The notes under the pieces were generated by a model. It did not search any database. It was not told the DNA's origin and saw only the letters and a list, made by a program, of their open reading frames with translations. Positions 1 through 9,356 of a stretch of 64,000 nt of DNA are shown piece after piece. A program made the position numbers and the translations under genes. This DNA is from Massilia aquatica (lineage in GTDB: Bacteria > Pseudomonadota > Gammaproteobacteria > Burkholderiales > Burkholderiaceae_D). Every line of letters starts with the position of its first letter. The first letter of the stretch is position 1. The stretch spans positions 496,001-560,000 of the forward strand of contig NZ_VVIW01000002.1 in NCBI RefSeq assembly GCF_011682045.1. The letters are read 5' to 3'.

Positions 1-132
1 CCCCCGATGCGGCAGCCGGCGACGGCTGGCGCATCGTCAATACCGCACGCCTGGTTCCACCACCGGGCGTGCGCATTCGGCAGCCATCCGGTACGATGAA
101 GGGAGAAACCCACTCGTTGAAGGAGATACCTG

Positions 133-1290
133 ATGTTGCCAACCCCCTTGTCCCGTTGCATCGGCGCCGCCCTGGCCGCGCTGGCGCTGCCCGCCGCGCA
201 TGCGCAGTTGCCCACCAGTGATGCGCCGCCCGCCGCCAAAGGCTGGCGCGCGGAAATGGTGAGCGAAGGCTTGTCGCATCCCTGGGCCATGAACTGGCTG
301 CCGGACGGACGCATGCTGGTGAGCACCAAGAACGGCAAACTGTATCTGCTCAAGGGCAAGCGCTTCGAGGAAGTGCCGATGGAAGGCTTGCCGCCGGTCT
401 TCACCAACGGCCAGGGCGGCCTGCTCGACATCGCCATCCATCCCGGCGACAAGCTCAATCCGCGCGTGTACATGACCATGTCCACCGGCACCGACCAGGC
501 CAACCGGACCACCCTGGTGCAGGGCGTGTTCGACGGCAAGGCCGTGAGCGGCATCAAGACCCTTTTCAAGGCCCAGCCCGACAAGAGCGGCGGCCAGCAC
601 TTCGGCTCGCGCCTGCTGTGGCACAAGGACGGCACTTTGCTGATGAGCATCGGCGACGGCGGCAATCCACCGCAGCAGGTGGGCGGCATGCTGGCGCGCG
701 ACCAGGCCCAGAACCTGGGCAGCCACAACGGCTCGATCCTGCGCCTGACCGATGCCGGCAAGGCCGCACCCGGCAATCCGCTGGCCTCGCGCCCGGGTGC
801 GCTGCCGGAAATCTGGAGTTACGGCCACCGTAACATCCAGGGCATGGCGCTCGACGCCAGCGGCCGCGTGTGGGCCAGCGAACACGGACCGCGCGGCGGC
901 GATGAACTGAACCTGGTCGAAGCGGGTCAAAACTATGGATGGCCGCTGCAAAGCTACGGCCGCGATTACCGCACGGGCGAGGCGGTCGGCCAGCCGGTGG
1001 TGCCGGGCATGACGCAGCCGAAGATTGCATGGGTGCCGTCGCCGGGCGCGTCCGGCCTGGTGCAGTACAGCGGCAGCGCCTTCCCGCAATGGCGCGGCAG
1101 TCTGTTCAGCGGCGGCCTGGCCAGCACCGACGTGCGCCGCATTGTGCTCGACAAAGACGCCAATGTGGTGTCGCAGGAACGCCTGCTGATCGGCAAGCGC
1201 GTGCGCGACGTGCGCCAGGGGCCTGACGGGCATCTGTACGTCATTACCGACGAAGACAACGGCCAGCTGCTGCGCATCGTGCCGCAGTAA
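133..1290 (+). CDS. PQQ-dependent aldose sugar dehydrogenase (YliI/Asd-like)
   Basis: 385 residues with an N-terminal signal peptide (roughly residues 1-24, ending AAHA), so the protein is probably periplasmic. The remainder is a glucose/sorbosone dehydrogenase propeller. The family signature SEHGPRGGDELNLV followed by GQNYGWP is present near residue 260, as is the upstream SIGDGGNPP loop that binds cofactor and calcium in this family. Known members oxidise aldoses with pyrroloquinoline quinone and pass electrons to the respiratory chain; the substrate here cannot be read from sequence. The start is supported by GAAGGAGA about 8 nt upstream. The gene appears monocistronic and is followed by a strong terminator. 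Confidence 0.85.
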   Translation: MLPTPLSRCIGAALAALALPAAHAQLPTSDAPPAAKGWRAEMVSEGLSHPWAMNWLPDGRMLVSTKNGKLYLLKGKRFEEVPMEGLPPVFTNGQGGLLDIAIHPGDKLNPRVYMTMSTGTDQANRTTLVQGVFDGKAVSGIKTLFKAQPDKSGGQHFGSRLLWHKDGTLLMSIGDGGNPPQQVGGMLARDQAQNLGSHNGSILRLTDAGKAAPGNPLASRPGALPEIWSYGHRNIQGMALDASGRVWASEHGPRGGDELNLVEAGQNYGWPLQSYGRDYRTGEAVGQPVVPGMTQPKIAWVPSPGASGLVQYSGSAFPQWRGSLFSGGLASTDVRRIVLDKDANVVSQERLLIGKRVRDVRQGPDGHLYVITDEDNGQLLRIVPQ

Positions 1291-1311
1291 GCGCGCGCCA
1301 CGCTCAATAAA

Positions 1312-1333
1312 AAGCCCACGCAGGCGTGGGCTT
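1312..1333 (+). terminator. Intrinsic terminator after the sugar dehydrogenase
   Basis: A perfect 9-bp stem (AAGCCCACG / CGTGGGCTT) with a 4-nt loop lies 22 nt after the stop codon. The A-run before it and the T-poor 3' side mean it could also act on the reverse strand, where transcription of the convergent lectin-like gene ends at 1379. Confidence 0.7.
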
Positions 1334-1378
1334 GAAGGGACGTCGACGCCGGTGTTGCCGGCGCCGCTGTGGGCAGGA

Positions 1379-2734
1379 TCAGCTATTCATGTCGTCGCTC
1401 AACTGCGCCGGCTGTCCCGACGAATCGCGTCCGCCGGACGCGGCGTCGGCCGCGCCCACCGGCGTCTGGCCGAAGTTCTGGATGATGCCGCCCATGAACT
1501 CGTAACCGGTGAGCGACGGCCCCCAACTGCTGCCATCCCACCATTTGTGGTACAGCGCGCTGTCCGATCCGGTGGCGAACACATCCAGACGGTTGGGCGC
1601 CCACGACACCACCCGTGGTTGCGAGGACAGGATCCCGCCCATGGCTTCGAACCCCAGCAGGGACGGACCCCAGTTGCTGCCGTCCCACCATTTGTGGTAC
1701 AGCGCGCTGTCGGTGCCGACCACGAACACGTCGATGCGGTTCGGTCCCCACGACACCGCTTCGGGGTTGCCGATGCAGACGCCGCCGAGCCGTTCCAGGT
1801 TATTCCCGGCGGGCAGCCACTGGTTGCCGTTCCACCACTTGTGATACAGCGCGCCATCGGTGCCGGTAACAAACACATCGAGGCGGTTGTTGCCCCAGGC
1901 GACTGCGCGCGGTGCCGAGGTGCACACGCCGCCCAGTTTTTCGTAGCCGGTCAGCGATGGCCCCCAGTTGCTGCCGTCCCACCACTTGTGATACAGCGCG
2001 CGGTCGGTGCCGATGACGAACACGTCGAGCCGGTTCGGGCCCCACGAGACTACTTCGGGCTGCTCCATGATGATGCCGCCCATGTTTTCGTAGCCGGTCA
2101 GCGACGGGCCCCAGGTCGTCCCGCTGCGCCACTTGTGATACAACGCGCGGTCGGTGCCGATGACGAACACGTCGAGCCGGTTGGGACCCCACGAGATGGC
2201 GCGCGGGTCGCCGATGCATATGCCGCCCAGGTTGGTGTAGCCGGTCAGCGACGGCACCCAGGCGCTGCCGTTGAAGTTCTTGTGATACAGGGCGCTGTCG
2301 GTGCCTGTGACAAACAGGTCGAGGCGGTTGACCTGGGTCGAGATGGCCTGCGGCACGCTGGTGCCGACCCCGCCCATGAATTCGTAGCCGGTCACGGACG
2401 GATTCCAGCTCGCGCCGTTCCACCACTTATGGTACATGCCGCGATTGGTGCCGAGCGTGAACACGTCGAGCCGGTTCGGACCCCACGCCACCACCGGGCC
2501 CGAGCTGGGCTTGCGCGGGCCGGCTTGCGCCGTGAGTGCCTGGGCGTCCGGGGTATTGTCCTGGGCGGCCCCGGCCGCAGGCTGGCTCATCATGCCCGCG
2601 ACCGGCATGCCGCGCGCGCCTTGCGCGGCGGCGCCGGCGCTATTGCCGCTACTGCCGCTGCCGCCGGGGCCGTGCATCGCGCCGCTGCTCATGCTGTCCG
2701 AATTTTCCGTATTTTCCGATTGCATCGATTTCAT
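1379..2734 (-). CDS. PLL-like seven-bladed beta-propeller lectin (DUF346-type repeats)
   Basis: 451 residues. After an 86-residue Ser/Gly/Ala/Met-rich, probably disordered N-terminus there are seven tandem 49-residue repeats (residues 87-429), each carrying NRLDVF, a GTD.ALYHKWW core and W.PSLTGYE..GG. This is the pattern of Photorhabdus PLL-type fucose-binding propellers, one repeat per blade. Seven blades complete a propeller without other domains. No signal peptide or sorting signal is visible, as in PLL itself, so localisation is uncertain. The C-terminal 22 residues are polar. Ligand specificity (fucosylated or O-methylated glycans in known PLLs) is inferred from family only. Confidence 0.8.
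   Translation of the reverse strand: MKSMQSENTENSDSMSSGAMHGPGGSGSSGNSAGAAAQGARGMPVAGMMSQPAAGAAQDNTPDAQALTAQAGPRKPSSGPVVAWGPNRLDVFTLGTNRGMYHKWWNGASWNPSVTGYEFMGGVGTSVPQAISTQVNRLDLFVTGTDSALYHKNFNGSAWVPSLTGYTNLGGICIGDPRAISWGPNRLDVFVIGTDRALYHKWRSGTTWGPSLTGYENMGGIIMEQPEVVSWGPNRLDVFVIGTDRALYHKWWDGSNWGPSLTGYEKLGGVCTSAPRAVAWGNNRLDVFVTGTDGALYHKWWNGNQWLPAGNNLERLGGVCIGNPEAVSWGPNRIDVFVVGTDSALYHKWWDGSNWGPSLLGFEAMGGILSSQPRVVSWAPNRLDVFATGSDSALYHKWWDGSSWGPSLTGYEFMGGIIQNFGQTPVGAADAASGGRDSSGQPAQLSDDMNS
1448..2476 (-). repeat. Seven 147-bp in-frame tandem repeats
   Basis: The conserved ...TTGTGRTACA... segment (ALYHKW codons, antisense) recurs at 1545, 1692, 1839, 1986, 2133, 2280 and 2427 (the last as TTATGG). 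The spacing is exactly 147 nt every time, so the seven blades have no insertions or deletions relative to each other. Blades 3-7 are the most alike; the first two have diverged more. Confidence 0.9.
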
Positions 2735-2820
2735 GCTGTCTTCCTTCCGGTTGGTTGATCGACTTCCTGCCCGGCTCCGTAACCACGGAGTGCGTACGCA
2801 GGCCTGGTGAAATTATCTTG

Positions 2821-3528
2821 TTATTTCCACTGGGAACTTTTGACGGGGATGCAAGGATGGGGCTGCCGTATTCGGATGCGGAAATAAAAATACCAATCCC
2901 TTCCGCATGGGCGATAGCGTGCTGCCAAAAAATGCCACAGCGCGGGTTGGCGCCGCCGCATTGCCAGCATGCCGGCAATGCCGAGCCCGACCAGCATGAG
3001 TGAGGCCGGCTCGGGCACCTCGACCGGCGGGACGGTGATCTCCGCCTGGCCCAGGGAAAAACTCAAGTCGTTGAATTCGTATGGCCCGCCGCGCAAGTCT
3101 TCGAAGCTGATGAGCGTGACATCCGGCATCCAGTTTGCCTGGGCGCGCGCGTGGTGGCGGCGGTCGGCGTTGCGGCTCGCCTTGCCCGAGTAGAAATCGC
3201 GACCGGTATTGTTAACATGCAGCCGAAACACCAGTTCGCTGCCGGATGCAAACCGGCCCAGGTCAAGTTTCGTGCCCACGGGCGTGCTGCGATTGTCGAA
3301 GATGAACAGGTCGTTGTTGTCGACCCCGTCATCGGTGAACAGGTACAAATCGTTCGCATAGTCGGCGGAACTGCCCAGGTAGGTCGCCACCGCCGGGCCC
3401 GGGCCTGTCGCCAGCACGGCCCGGCCTTCGGTCCCGCTGCTGGCGATGGGAATGGCGCGCGCCGCTCCCGGCATGGCCAGTCCGGCGATGGCGGCAGTGC
3501 AGGCAAGCAATGAACGGAGTAACTTCAT
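2821..3528 (-). CDS. PEP-CTERM protein (DUF4114-like) with C-terminal extension
   Basis: About 235 residues. The start ATG at 3528 has AGGAG 9 nt upstream; an in-frame ATG at 3534 is the alternative. A signal peptide (to about residue 25, GAARA) is followed by a beta-rich region containing FEDLRGGPYEFNDLSF, which resembles the end of DUF4114-type domains. Near residue 170 there is a PEP-CTERM sorting signal: VPEPASL, a hydrophobic helix and an Arg cluster (MRRR). Family members are processed at this signal by an exosortase and exported to the cell surface or exopolysaccharide. Unusually about 40 residues, rich in aromatics and Arg, follow the Arg cluster, where such proteins normally end. This could be stop-codon loss or a frameshift. 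Confidence 0.75.
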   Translation of the reverse strand: MKLLRSLLACTAAIAGLAMPGAARAIPIASSGTEGRAVLATGPGPAVATYLGSSADYANDLYLFTDDGVDNNDLFIFDNRSTPVGTKLDLGRFASGSELVFRLHVNNTGRDFYSGKASRNADRRHHARAQANWMPDVTLISFEDLRGGPYEFNDLSFSLGQAEITVPPVEVPEPASLMLVGLGIAGMLAMRRRQPALWHFLAARYRPCGRDWYFYFRIRIRQPHPCIPVKSSQWK

Positions 3529-3600
3529 GCGCATGAGCTCCTCTTGAAACGGTGGTCCACGCCGTCGATCGGATGGCCCATCCTAGGCTGGGGATCAGGT

Positions 3601-3650
3601 GATGAATAGCTATGCGATTTGCGTATAGCTTTTTTACAAATATTCATATT
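3601..3650. promoter_or_regulatory. Operator-like inverted repeats upstream of dgoD
   Basis: AT-rich segment in the dgoD leader. An outer inverted repeat ATGAATA (3602-3608) / TATTCAT (3641-3647) encloses a second one, AGCTAT (3608-3613) / ATAGCT (3625-3630). It contains GATTTGCGTAT (3616-3626), the same 11 bp found before dgoK at 10331-10341. I infer a binding site for the LysR regulator encoded at 9357. Confidence 0.5.
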
Positions 3651-3716
3651 TCGGGGGTGGCTCGCAGGCTTAGACTGCCTGTCACTCCTGACCAATTCTT
3701 GACCAATGGGTAAGCA

Positions 3717-4865
3717 ATGAAAATCATCAAACTGACGACGTACCGGGTTCCGCCGCGCTGGATGCTGCTCAAGATCGAGACCGACGAAGGCATCGTCGGC
3801 TGGGGCGAACCGGTGATCGAAGGGCGTGCGCGCACGGTCGAAGCGGCCGTCCACGAGATGACGCCATTCCTGATTGGCCAGGATCCGGGCCGCATCAACG
3901 ACCTGTGGCAAGCCATGTACCGCGGCGGCTTTTATCGCGGCGGCGCGATTTTAATGAGCGCCATCGCCGGCATCGACCAGGCCCTGTGGGACATCAAGGG
4001 CAAGGCCCTCGGCGTGCCGGTCTACGATCTGCTGGGCGGGCGGGTGCGCGACAAGATGAAGATGTACAGCTGGGTCGGCGGCGACCGTCCGCTTGATGTC
4101 ATCGCCGGCATCCGCAAGCTGCGCGCAGTGGGCATCGACACTTTCAAGATGAACGGCACCGAGGAACTGCGCATGTTGGACAGCGCGCGCGCGGTCGACC
4201 AGGCGGTCGGGCGCATCGCCGAAATCCGCGAAGCGTTCGGCAACGACATCGAATTCGGCATCGACTTCCACGGCCGTGTGGCCGCGCCCATGGCCAAGGT
4301 GCTGCTGCGCGCGCTCGAGCCCTACCGCCCCCTGTTCGTCGAAGAGCCGGTGCTGGCCGAACAGGCCGAGTACTATCCGCGCCTGGCCGAATCGACCTCG
4401 ATTCCGCTGGCGGCCGGCGAGCGCATGTACTCGCGCTTCGAATTCAAGCGCGTCTTGGAGCAGGGCGGCCTGGCGATCCTGCAGCCCGACCTGTCGCACG
4501 CCGGCGGCATTACCGAGTGCGTCAAGATCGCGGCCATGGCCGAAGCCTACGATGTCGCCGTGGCGCCGCATTGCCCGCTCGGCCCGGTGGCGCTGGCGGC
4601 CTGCCTGCACCTCGATTTCGTATCGCACAACGCGGTGCTGCAGGAGCAGAGCATGGGCATCCATTACAACCAGGGCGCCGAACTGCTCGACTACGTCATC
4701 AACAAGGACGACTTCCGCATGGAGGGCGGCTACATCGCCGCCTTGACCCGCCCCGGCCTGGGAGTCGAGGTCGACGAAGAACGCGTGATCGAAGCGAGCA
4801 AGAATGCGCCCGACTGGCGCAACCCCCTGTGGCGCCACGAGGACGGCAGCGTCGCCGAGTGGTAG
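3717..4865 (+). CDS. dgoD: D-galactonate dehydratase
   Basis: 382 residues, the same length as E. coli DgoD, from the enolase superfamily. All catalytic positions are in register: Asp183 and His185 in GIDFHGR, Glu209 in FVEEP, Glu235 in AAGER, His285 in APHCPLGP and Glu310 in LQEQ. The enzyme converts D-galactonate to 2-keto-3-deoxygalactonate in the cytoplasm. It is the first gene of the dgoD-lactonase-araFGH operon, and its stop overlaps the next start. Operator-like repeats lie 70-115 nt upstream. Confidence 0.95.
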   Translation: MKIIKLTTYRVPPRWMLLKIETDEGIVGWGEPVIEGRARTVEAAVHEMTPFLIGQDPGRINDLWQAMYRGGFYRGGAILMSAIAGIDQALWDIKGKALGVPVYDLLGGRVRDKMKMYSWVGGDRPLDVIAGIRKLRAVGIDTFKMNGTEELRMLDSARAVDQAVGRIAEIREAFGNDIEFGIDFHGRVAAPMAKVLLRALEPYRPLFVEEPVLAEQAEYYPRLAESTSIPLAAGERMYSRFEFKRVLEQGGLAILQPDLSHAGGITECVKIAAMAEAYDVAVAPHCPLGPVALAACLHLDFVSHNAVLQEQSMGIHYNQGAELLDYVINKDDFRMEGGYIAALTRPGLGVEVDEERVIEASKNAPDWRNPLWRHEDGSVAEW

Positions 4866-5716
4866 CCGCGTCCTTGTCCACTGCGCCATCGCGCCTGTCA
4901 TCCCATCCCGGGCGCTGCCTGCGCTGGGATGCGCACAGCCGCCGCTGGTGGTGGACCGGTAGCGCAGCCCACGCGGTGCACGCGTACGCCATGCAGGACG
5001 CGGCGCCGCTGGCCTGCCGCCTGCCCGACGCCGCCGGCCTGCTGGCGCACTGCCAGTCCGGGCGCGTGCTGGTCGGCCTGAGCAAGCGCCTCGGCATGGC
5101 GCAGCCGGGCCGGGAGACCGGCGCGCGCCAGCTGCGCGTGCAGCCGCTGGTGGCGGTGGACGCCGCCGAACCGCGCACCGCGATCAGCGACGGCTGCACC
5201 GACCGCCGCGGTTTCCTGGTGTTCGGCACCCGCAACGTGGCCGACGATGGCCGCCCGATCGGCAGTTTTTACCAGTATTCGCGCCAGCACGGCCTGCGCC
5301 GCCTGGCTTTGCCGGTGGTGGCCGAAGCGAGCGCCATCTGCTTTTCCGCCGACGGCGCTCGCATGTTCTTCGCCGACGCCCGCGCCAGCCGCATCATGGC
5401 CTGCGACTACGATGCCGACGCCGGCAGCGTGGGCGCACCAAGGGTGTTCGCGCAGCTCGATCCGGGCGCCGGTCCGCGCGGCGCGGCGCTCGACCTCGAT
5501 GGCTGCCTGTGGAGCGCCCAGGCCGGCCAGCTGCTGCGCTACGCACCCGATGGCGAAGTAGTACAGCGCATTGCGCACGATTGCACCAGCGTCGCCTTTG
5601 GCGGCGCCGGCCTGACGCAGCTCGCCGCCGTTGGCGCGGGCGGCTTGTATGCAGTCCCTGTTCCCGGCGTCGCGGGGCAGGCAGACAGTCCGTTCGACGA
5701 TCATCCACCACAATAA
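4859..5716 (+). CDS. SMP-30/gluconolactonase family, probable galactonolactonase
   Basis: 285 residues if started at GTG 4859, which overlaps the dgoD stop by 7 nt and implies translational coupling; TTG 4874 is an alternative. The frame shows SMP-30/LRE propeller features: an [16 protein letters not shown] segment, [12 protein letters not shown] and a [10 protein letters not shown] strand late in the protein. Members hydrolyse sugar lactones using a bound divalent metal. Its place between dgoD and a sugar importer points to opening of the galactonolactone (or arabinonolactone) made by the dehydrogenase at 12058. The start is less certain than the function because there is no clear ribosome binding site. 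Confidence 0.8.
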   Translation: MVAASLSTAPSRLSSHPGRCLRWDAHSRRWWWTGSAAHAVHAYAMQDAAPLACRLPDAAGLLAHCQSGRVLVGLSKRLGMAQPGRETGARQLRVQPLVAVDAAEPRTAISDGCTDRRGFLVFGTRNVADDGRPIGSFYQYSRQHGLRRLALPVVAEASAICFSADGARMFFADARASRIMACDYDADAGSVGAPRVFAQLDPGAGPRGAALDLDGCLWSAQAGQLLRYAPDGEVVQRIAHDCTSVAFGGAGLTQLAAVGAGGLYAVPVPGVAGQADSPFDDHPPQ

Positions 5717-5740
5717 ATTCATAACTAACAGGAGACCACC

Positions 5741-6727
5741 ATGAAATTACGTACCTTCGCAAAAATCGCCGCCGCAGCCCTGGTGACATGCGCTTTCGGC
5801 GCCGCCCACGCGGCCGATCCGGTCAAGATCGGCTTCCTGGTCAAGCAGGCCGAGGAACCGTGGTTCCAGGATGAATGGCGTTTCGCCGAGCAGGCCGCCA
5901 AGGACAAGGGTTTCACGCTGATCAAGATCGGCATTCCGAACGGCGAAAAGATGATCGCCGCGATCGATAACCTGGCCGCGCAAAAAGCCCAGGGCTTCGT
6001 CATCTGCGCGCCCGACGTCAAGCTGGGCAAGGCGGTCGAACGCGCCGCCAAGCGCAACAACATGAAAGTCATTTCGGTCGACGACCGCCTGCTCGACGGC
6101 GCCGGCAAGCCGCTGGCGTCGGTGCCGCACATGGGTATTTCGGGCTATGAAATCGGCAAGCAGGTGGGCGCGGGCCTGGCCGCCGAAATCAAGGCGCGCG
6201 GCTGGAACCCGGCCGACGTGGGCATCCTGCGCATCGCCTACGACCAGCTGCCGACTGCCAAGGAGCGTACCATGGGCGCGGTCGATACGTTGAAAGCGGC
6301 CGGCATCCCGGCGGCCAACGTGATCGACGCGCCGCAATCGAAGACCGATACCGAATCGGCCTTCAACGCCGCCAATATCGCCTACACCAAGCAGCAGAAA
6401 TTCAAGAAGTGGGTGGCGGTGGCCCTGAACGATGAATCGGTGATGGGTGCGGTGCGCGCCGCCGAAGGTCGCGGCATGCGCGCCGACGCCATGATCGGCA
6501 TCGGCATCGGCGGCAGCAAGACGGCGCAGAATGAATTCGCCAAGCCGCAGCCGACCGGTTTCTTCGGCACCGTGATGATCAGCCCGAAACGCCACGGTTA
6601 CGAAACCGCCGCCAACCTGTACGACTGGATCGCCACCAACAAGGTCCCGGCTGCGGAAACGCTCACGGCCGGTGTCTTGATGACGCGCGCTAATGCCGAC
6701 AAGGTGCGCGCCGAGATGGGGCAGTGA
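5741..6727 (+). CDS. araF: Sugar ABC transporter substrate-binding protein, AraF-like
   Basis: 328 residues with a signal peptide ending in AHA near residue 23, so periplasmic. Closely follows the E. coli arabinose-binding protein: GFLVKQAEEPWFQ at the mature N-terminus, then KIGIPNGEKM, KGFVICAPD-like (QGFVICAPD) and NDESVMG near residue 230. AraF-type proteins bind L-arabinose, D-galactose and D-fucose. The galactonate genes on both sides suggest galactose as the main physiological ligand here, with arabinose also likely. RBS AGGAGA sits 9 nt before the start; araG follows after 6 nt. Confidence 0.9.
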   Translation: MKLRTFAKIAAAALVTCAFGAAHAADPVKIGFLVKQAEEPWFQDEWRFAEQAAKDKGFTLIKIGIPNGEKMIAAIDNLAAQKAQGFVICAPDVKLGKAVERAAKRNNMKVISVDDRLLDGAGKPLASVPHMGISGYEIGKQVGAGLAAEIKARGWNPADVGILRIAYDQLPTAKERTMGAVDTLKAAGIPAANVIDAPQSKTDTESAFNAANIAYTKQQKFKKWVAVALNDESVMGAVRAAEGRGMRADAMIGIGIGGSKTAQNEFAKPQPTGFFGTVMISPKRHGYETAANLYDWIATNKVPAAETLTAGVLMTRANADKVRAEMGQ

Positions 6728-6733
6728 GCGACG

Positions 6734-8275
6734 ATGTCCGCTTATCTCGAGTTTGACCAGGTCTCGAAACACTTCCCCGGCGTGATCGCGCTCGGGGGCG
6801 TGAGCTTCGAGGCCCATGCCGGCACCGTGCACGGCCTGCTGGGCGAAAACGGCGCCGGCAAGTCGACCCTGCTCAAGATCCTGGGCGGGCAGTACCGCCC
6901 GGACGGCGGGCGCCTGCTGCTCGACGGGCGCGAAGTGCGCTTCGGTTCGGCCAGCGACGCCATCGCCGCGGGCGTGTCGATCATCCACCAGGAACTGCAG
7001 TACGTTCCGGAGCTGACGGTGGCCGAGAACGTCCTGCTGGGCCGCATGCCGACCCGCATGGGCTTTCTCGACAAGGGCGCCGCCAACAAGCTGGTGTCCG
7101 AACGCCTGGCCAAAATCGGGGTCGACCTCGATCCGAACGCGCGCTTGGCCGACCTGTCGATCGCGCAGCGCCAGATGGTCGAGATCTGCAAGGCCGTGAT
7201 GCAGGACGCCCAGGTGATCGCCTTCGACGAGCCGACCAGCAGCCTGTCGCACCGCGAAACCGAGATTTTGTTCCGCCTGGTGCGCGACCTGCGCGCCGAA
7301 GGGCGCACCCTGATCTACATTTCGCACCGGCTGGAAGAACTGTACGCGCTGTGCGACGCCTGCACCATCTTCCGCGACGGGCGCAAGGTCGCCACGCACC
7401 CGGTCATGGCCGACGTGCCGCGCGAACGCCTGATCAGCGACATGGTCGGGCGTGAGCTGAGCGACATCTACGATTACCGCGAACGCGAACCGGGCGCCGA
7501 GCGCCTGGTGGTGCGCGGCATGCTTGATGGCTGCGACTTTTCGGTGCGCGCCGGCGAAGTGCTGGGCTTTTTCGGCCTGGTGGGCGCCGGGCGCAGCGAA
7601 TTGATGCGCCAGATGTACGGCGCCGACAAGCGCGCACCGGGCACCGTGGTGCTCGACGGCGTGCCGGTTCCGATGGGTGGCCCGTCGGCGGCGATTGCCG
7701 CCGGCATCGTGCTGTGCCCGGAGGACCGCAAGGAGCAGGGCATCCTGGCCCAGTCCTCGGTGGCCGAGAACATCAACATCAGCTGCCGCCGCCATGCGCT
7801 CTTGGGCGGGATTTTCCTGCGCCATGCGCGCGAGGCCGCGCTGGCCGACGAATTCATCGCGCGCCTGCGCATCAAGACCCCCAGCCGCGAGCAGGAAATC
7901 CGCCTGCTCTCGGGCGGCAACCAGCAGAAAGTCATCCTGGCGCGCTGGCTGGCCGAACCGGACCTGAAGGTGCTGGTGCTGGACGAACCGACGCGCGGCA
8001 TCGACGTGGGCGCCAAGAACGACATTTACCGCATCATCCACGACGTGGCCGCGCGCGGCTGCTGCGTGATCGTCATTTCCAGCGAACTGCCCGAAGTGCT
8101 AGGCATCGCCGACCGCGTGGCGGTGATGCGCGACGGCCGCATCGTGGGCCAACTGGCGCGCGCCGATGCCGATGAAAAAGCGGTGCTGAGCCTGGCGCTG
8201 CCGGACACGCTGGCCGACACCAGCAACGATAACAACGGCGCCAACGCCGATAACACCTCCCGGAGAATCGCATGA
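6734..8275 (+). CDS. araG: Sugar ABC transporter ATPase, AraG-like (two nucleotide-binding domains)
   Basis: 513 residues, the normal length for AraG/RbsA-type double ATPases. The first domain has Walker [10 protein letters not shown] (residues 37-45), LSIAQRQ as signature and FDEPTSSLS as Walker B. The second has the degenerate P-loop [10 protein letters not shown], the signature LSGGNQQK and [11 protein letters not shown]. The degenerate second P-loop is normal for this class. It energises uptake through AraH. Its last codons overlap the araH start (ATGA), and the C-terminus ends in an Asn/Asp-rich tail. Confidence 0.92.
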   Translation: MSAYLEFDQVSKHFPGVIALGGVSFEAHAGTVHGLLGENGAGKSTLLKILGGQYRPDGGRLLLDGREVRFGSASDAIAAGVSIIHQELQYVPELTVAENVLLGRMPTRMGFLDKGAANKLVSERLAKIGVDLDPNARLADLSIAQRQMVEICKAVMQDAQVIAFDEPTSSLSHRETEILFRLVRDLRAEGRTLIYISHRLEELYALCDACTIFRDGRKVATHPVMADVPRERLISDMVGRELSDIYDYREREPGAERLVVRGMLDGCDFSVRAGEVLGFFGLVGAGRSELMRQMYGADKRAPGTVVLDGVPVPMGGPSAAIAAGIVLCPEDRKEQGILAQSSVAENINISCRRHALLGGIFLRHAREAALADEFIARLRIKTPSREQEIRLLSGGNQQKVILARWLAEPDLKVLVLDEPTRGIDVGAKNDIYRIIHDVAARGCCVIVISSELPEVLGIADRVAVMRDGRIVGQLARADADEKAVLSLALPDTLADTSNDNNGANADNTSRRIA

Positions 8276-9258
8276 GCACCATCCCAGTCACCCACGGCGG
8301 CGCCCCGGCGCTGGCCAACCGCCAGCGCGCGCTCCTGATCGAATACAGCATGCCGCTGGCGTACGCGGTGTTGTTCGCCGTGCTCGCGGCCACGGTCGAT
8401 AACTTCTTCTCGGTCGCCAACGTGGTCGGCCTGATGCTCTCGGTCGCCCAGATCGGCATGGTCGCCTGCACCATGATGCTGTGCCTGGCCTCGCGCGACT
8501 TCGACCTGTCGGTCGGCTCCACCATCGCCTTTGCCGGCGTGCTCGGGGCCATGGTCCTGGAACGCACCGGCAGCGTCACCCTGGCGGTCGGCGCGGGCCT
8601 CGGCGCCGGGGCCCTGATCGGCGCCGGCAACGGCGTGCTGATCGCCTACCTGCGCGTCAATGCACTGATCGCCACCCTGGCCACCATGCTGATGGTGCGC
8701 GGGCTGGCGTTCATCGCCTCGCAAGGGCAGGCGGTCGGGATCAATTCCAATGCCTTCATCGCCTTCGGCGACACCCAGGTGTTCGGCCTGCCGCTGCCGG
8801 TGCTGGTGGCGGGCGCCTGTTTCCTGGTGTTCGGGGTGCTGCTCAATCATACGGTGTTCGGCCGCAATACCCTGGCCATCGGCGGCAATCCGGAAGCGGC
8901 GCGCCTGGCCGGCGTCAAGGTCGAGAAGCTGCGCGTCTGGATCTTCCTGCTGCAAGGGCTGGTCACCGCGCTGGCCGGCCTGATCCTGGCCTCGCGCATC
9001 ACCAGCGGCCAGCCGAATGCGGCGCAGGGCTTTGAACTCGATGTGATTTCGGCTTGCGTGCTCGGGGGCGTGTCGCTGCAGGGCGGCAAGGCGCGCATTT
9101 TCGGGGTGCTGATCGGGGTGCTGATCATGGGGACCGTGGAAAACGTGATGAATCTGCTGAACGTCGATTCGTTCTACCAGTATCTGGTGCGCGGTTCGAT
9201 CCTGCTGGCGGCGGTGCTGCTCGATCAGTTGAAGGCGCGCGGGGAACGCCGCACGTAA
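8272..9258 (+). CDS. araH: Sugar ABC transporter permease, AraH-like
   Basis: 328 residues with about eight to ten hydrophobic helices, from the BPD_transp_2 family of sugar permeases. Typical motifs are the conserved RDFDLSVGS loop near residue 80, [14 protein letters not shown] and the late GGVSLQGG segment. It forms the membrane channel for AraF/AraG. The start overlaps the araG stop by 4 nt, and CGGAGA upstream serves as ribosome binding site. It is the last gene of the dgoD operon; 98 nt separate it from the LysR gene. Confidence 0.9.
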   Translation: MSTIPVTHGGAPALANRQRALLIEYSMPLAYAVLFAVLAATVDNFFSVANVVGLMLSVAQIGMVACTMMLCLASRDFDLSVGSTIAFAGVLGAMVLERTGSVTLAVGAGLGAGALIGAGNGVLIAYLRVNALIATLATMLMVRGLAFIASQGQAVGINSNAFIAFGDTQVFGLPLPVLVAGACFLVFGVLLNHTVFGRNTLAIGGNPEAARLAGVKVEKLRVWIFLLQGLVTALAGLILASRITSGQPNAAQGFELDVISACVLGGVSLQGGKARIFGVLIGVLIMGTVENVMNLLNVDSFYQYLVRGSILLAAVLLDQLKARGERRT

Positions 9259-9299
9259 GGCGGGGATCACCACTGGTCTCATGTCGGAGGTCATACATG

Positions 9300-9327
9300 T
9301 TGACGATTTAGCCATCAGGCATATATC
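9300..9327 (+). promoter_or_regulatory. Candidate sigma-70 promoter of the LysR gene
   Basis: TTGACG (9300-9305) and TATATC (9322-9327) are separated by 16 nt, about 30 nt before the LysR start. The segment also holds GACGATTTAGCC, partly like the GATTTGCG core seen before dgoD and dgoK, so autoregulation is possible. Confidence 0.4.
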
Positions 9328-9356
9328 ATCGGCATCCCCGACCCCGACAGCCACCC

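Noticed and set aside
1-132. Possible end of an upstream gene or terminator (CGCACGCC at 44-51 with GGCGTGCG at 66-73)
   Set aside because: No T-run after the hairpin and no recognisable protein end; too little sequence to judge.
37-1233. Long antisense ORF (398 codons) opposite the sugar dehydrogenase
   Set aside because: Shadow frame produced by high GC at third positions; its product has no family motif, while the plus strand has a full recognised enzyme with signal peptide and ribosome binding site.
1352-2758. 468-codon plus-strand ORF over the lectin gene, also repetitive
   Set aside because: Its repeats only mirror the 147-bp repeat of the minus-strand propeller gene; no ribosome binding site or recognised domain.
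5747-8041. 764-codon minus-strand ORF across araF and araG
   Set aside because: Spans two well-supported genes on the other strand; His/Gln/Ala-rich product typical of antisense frames in GC-rich DNA.
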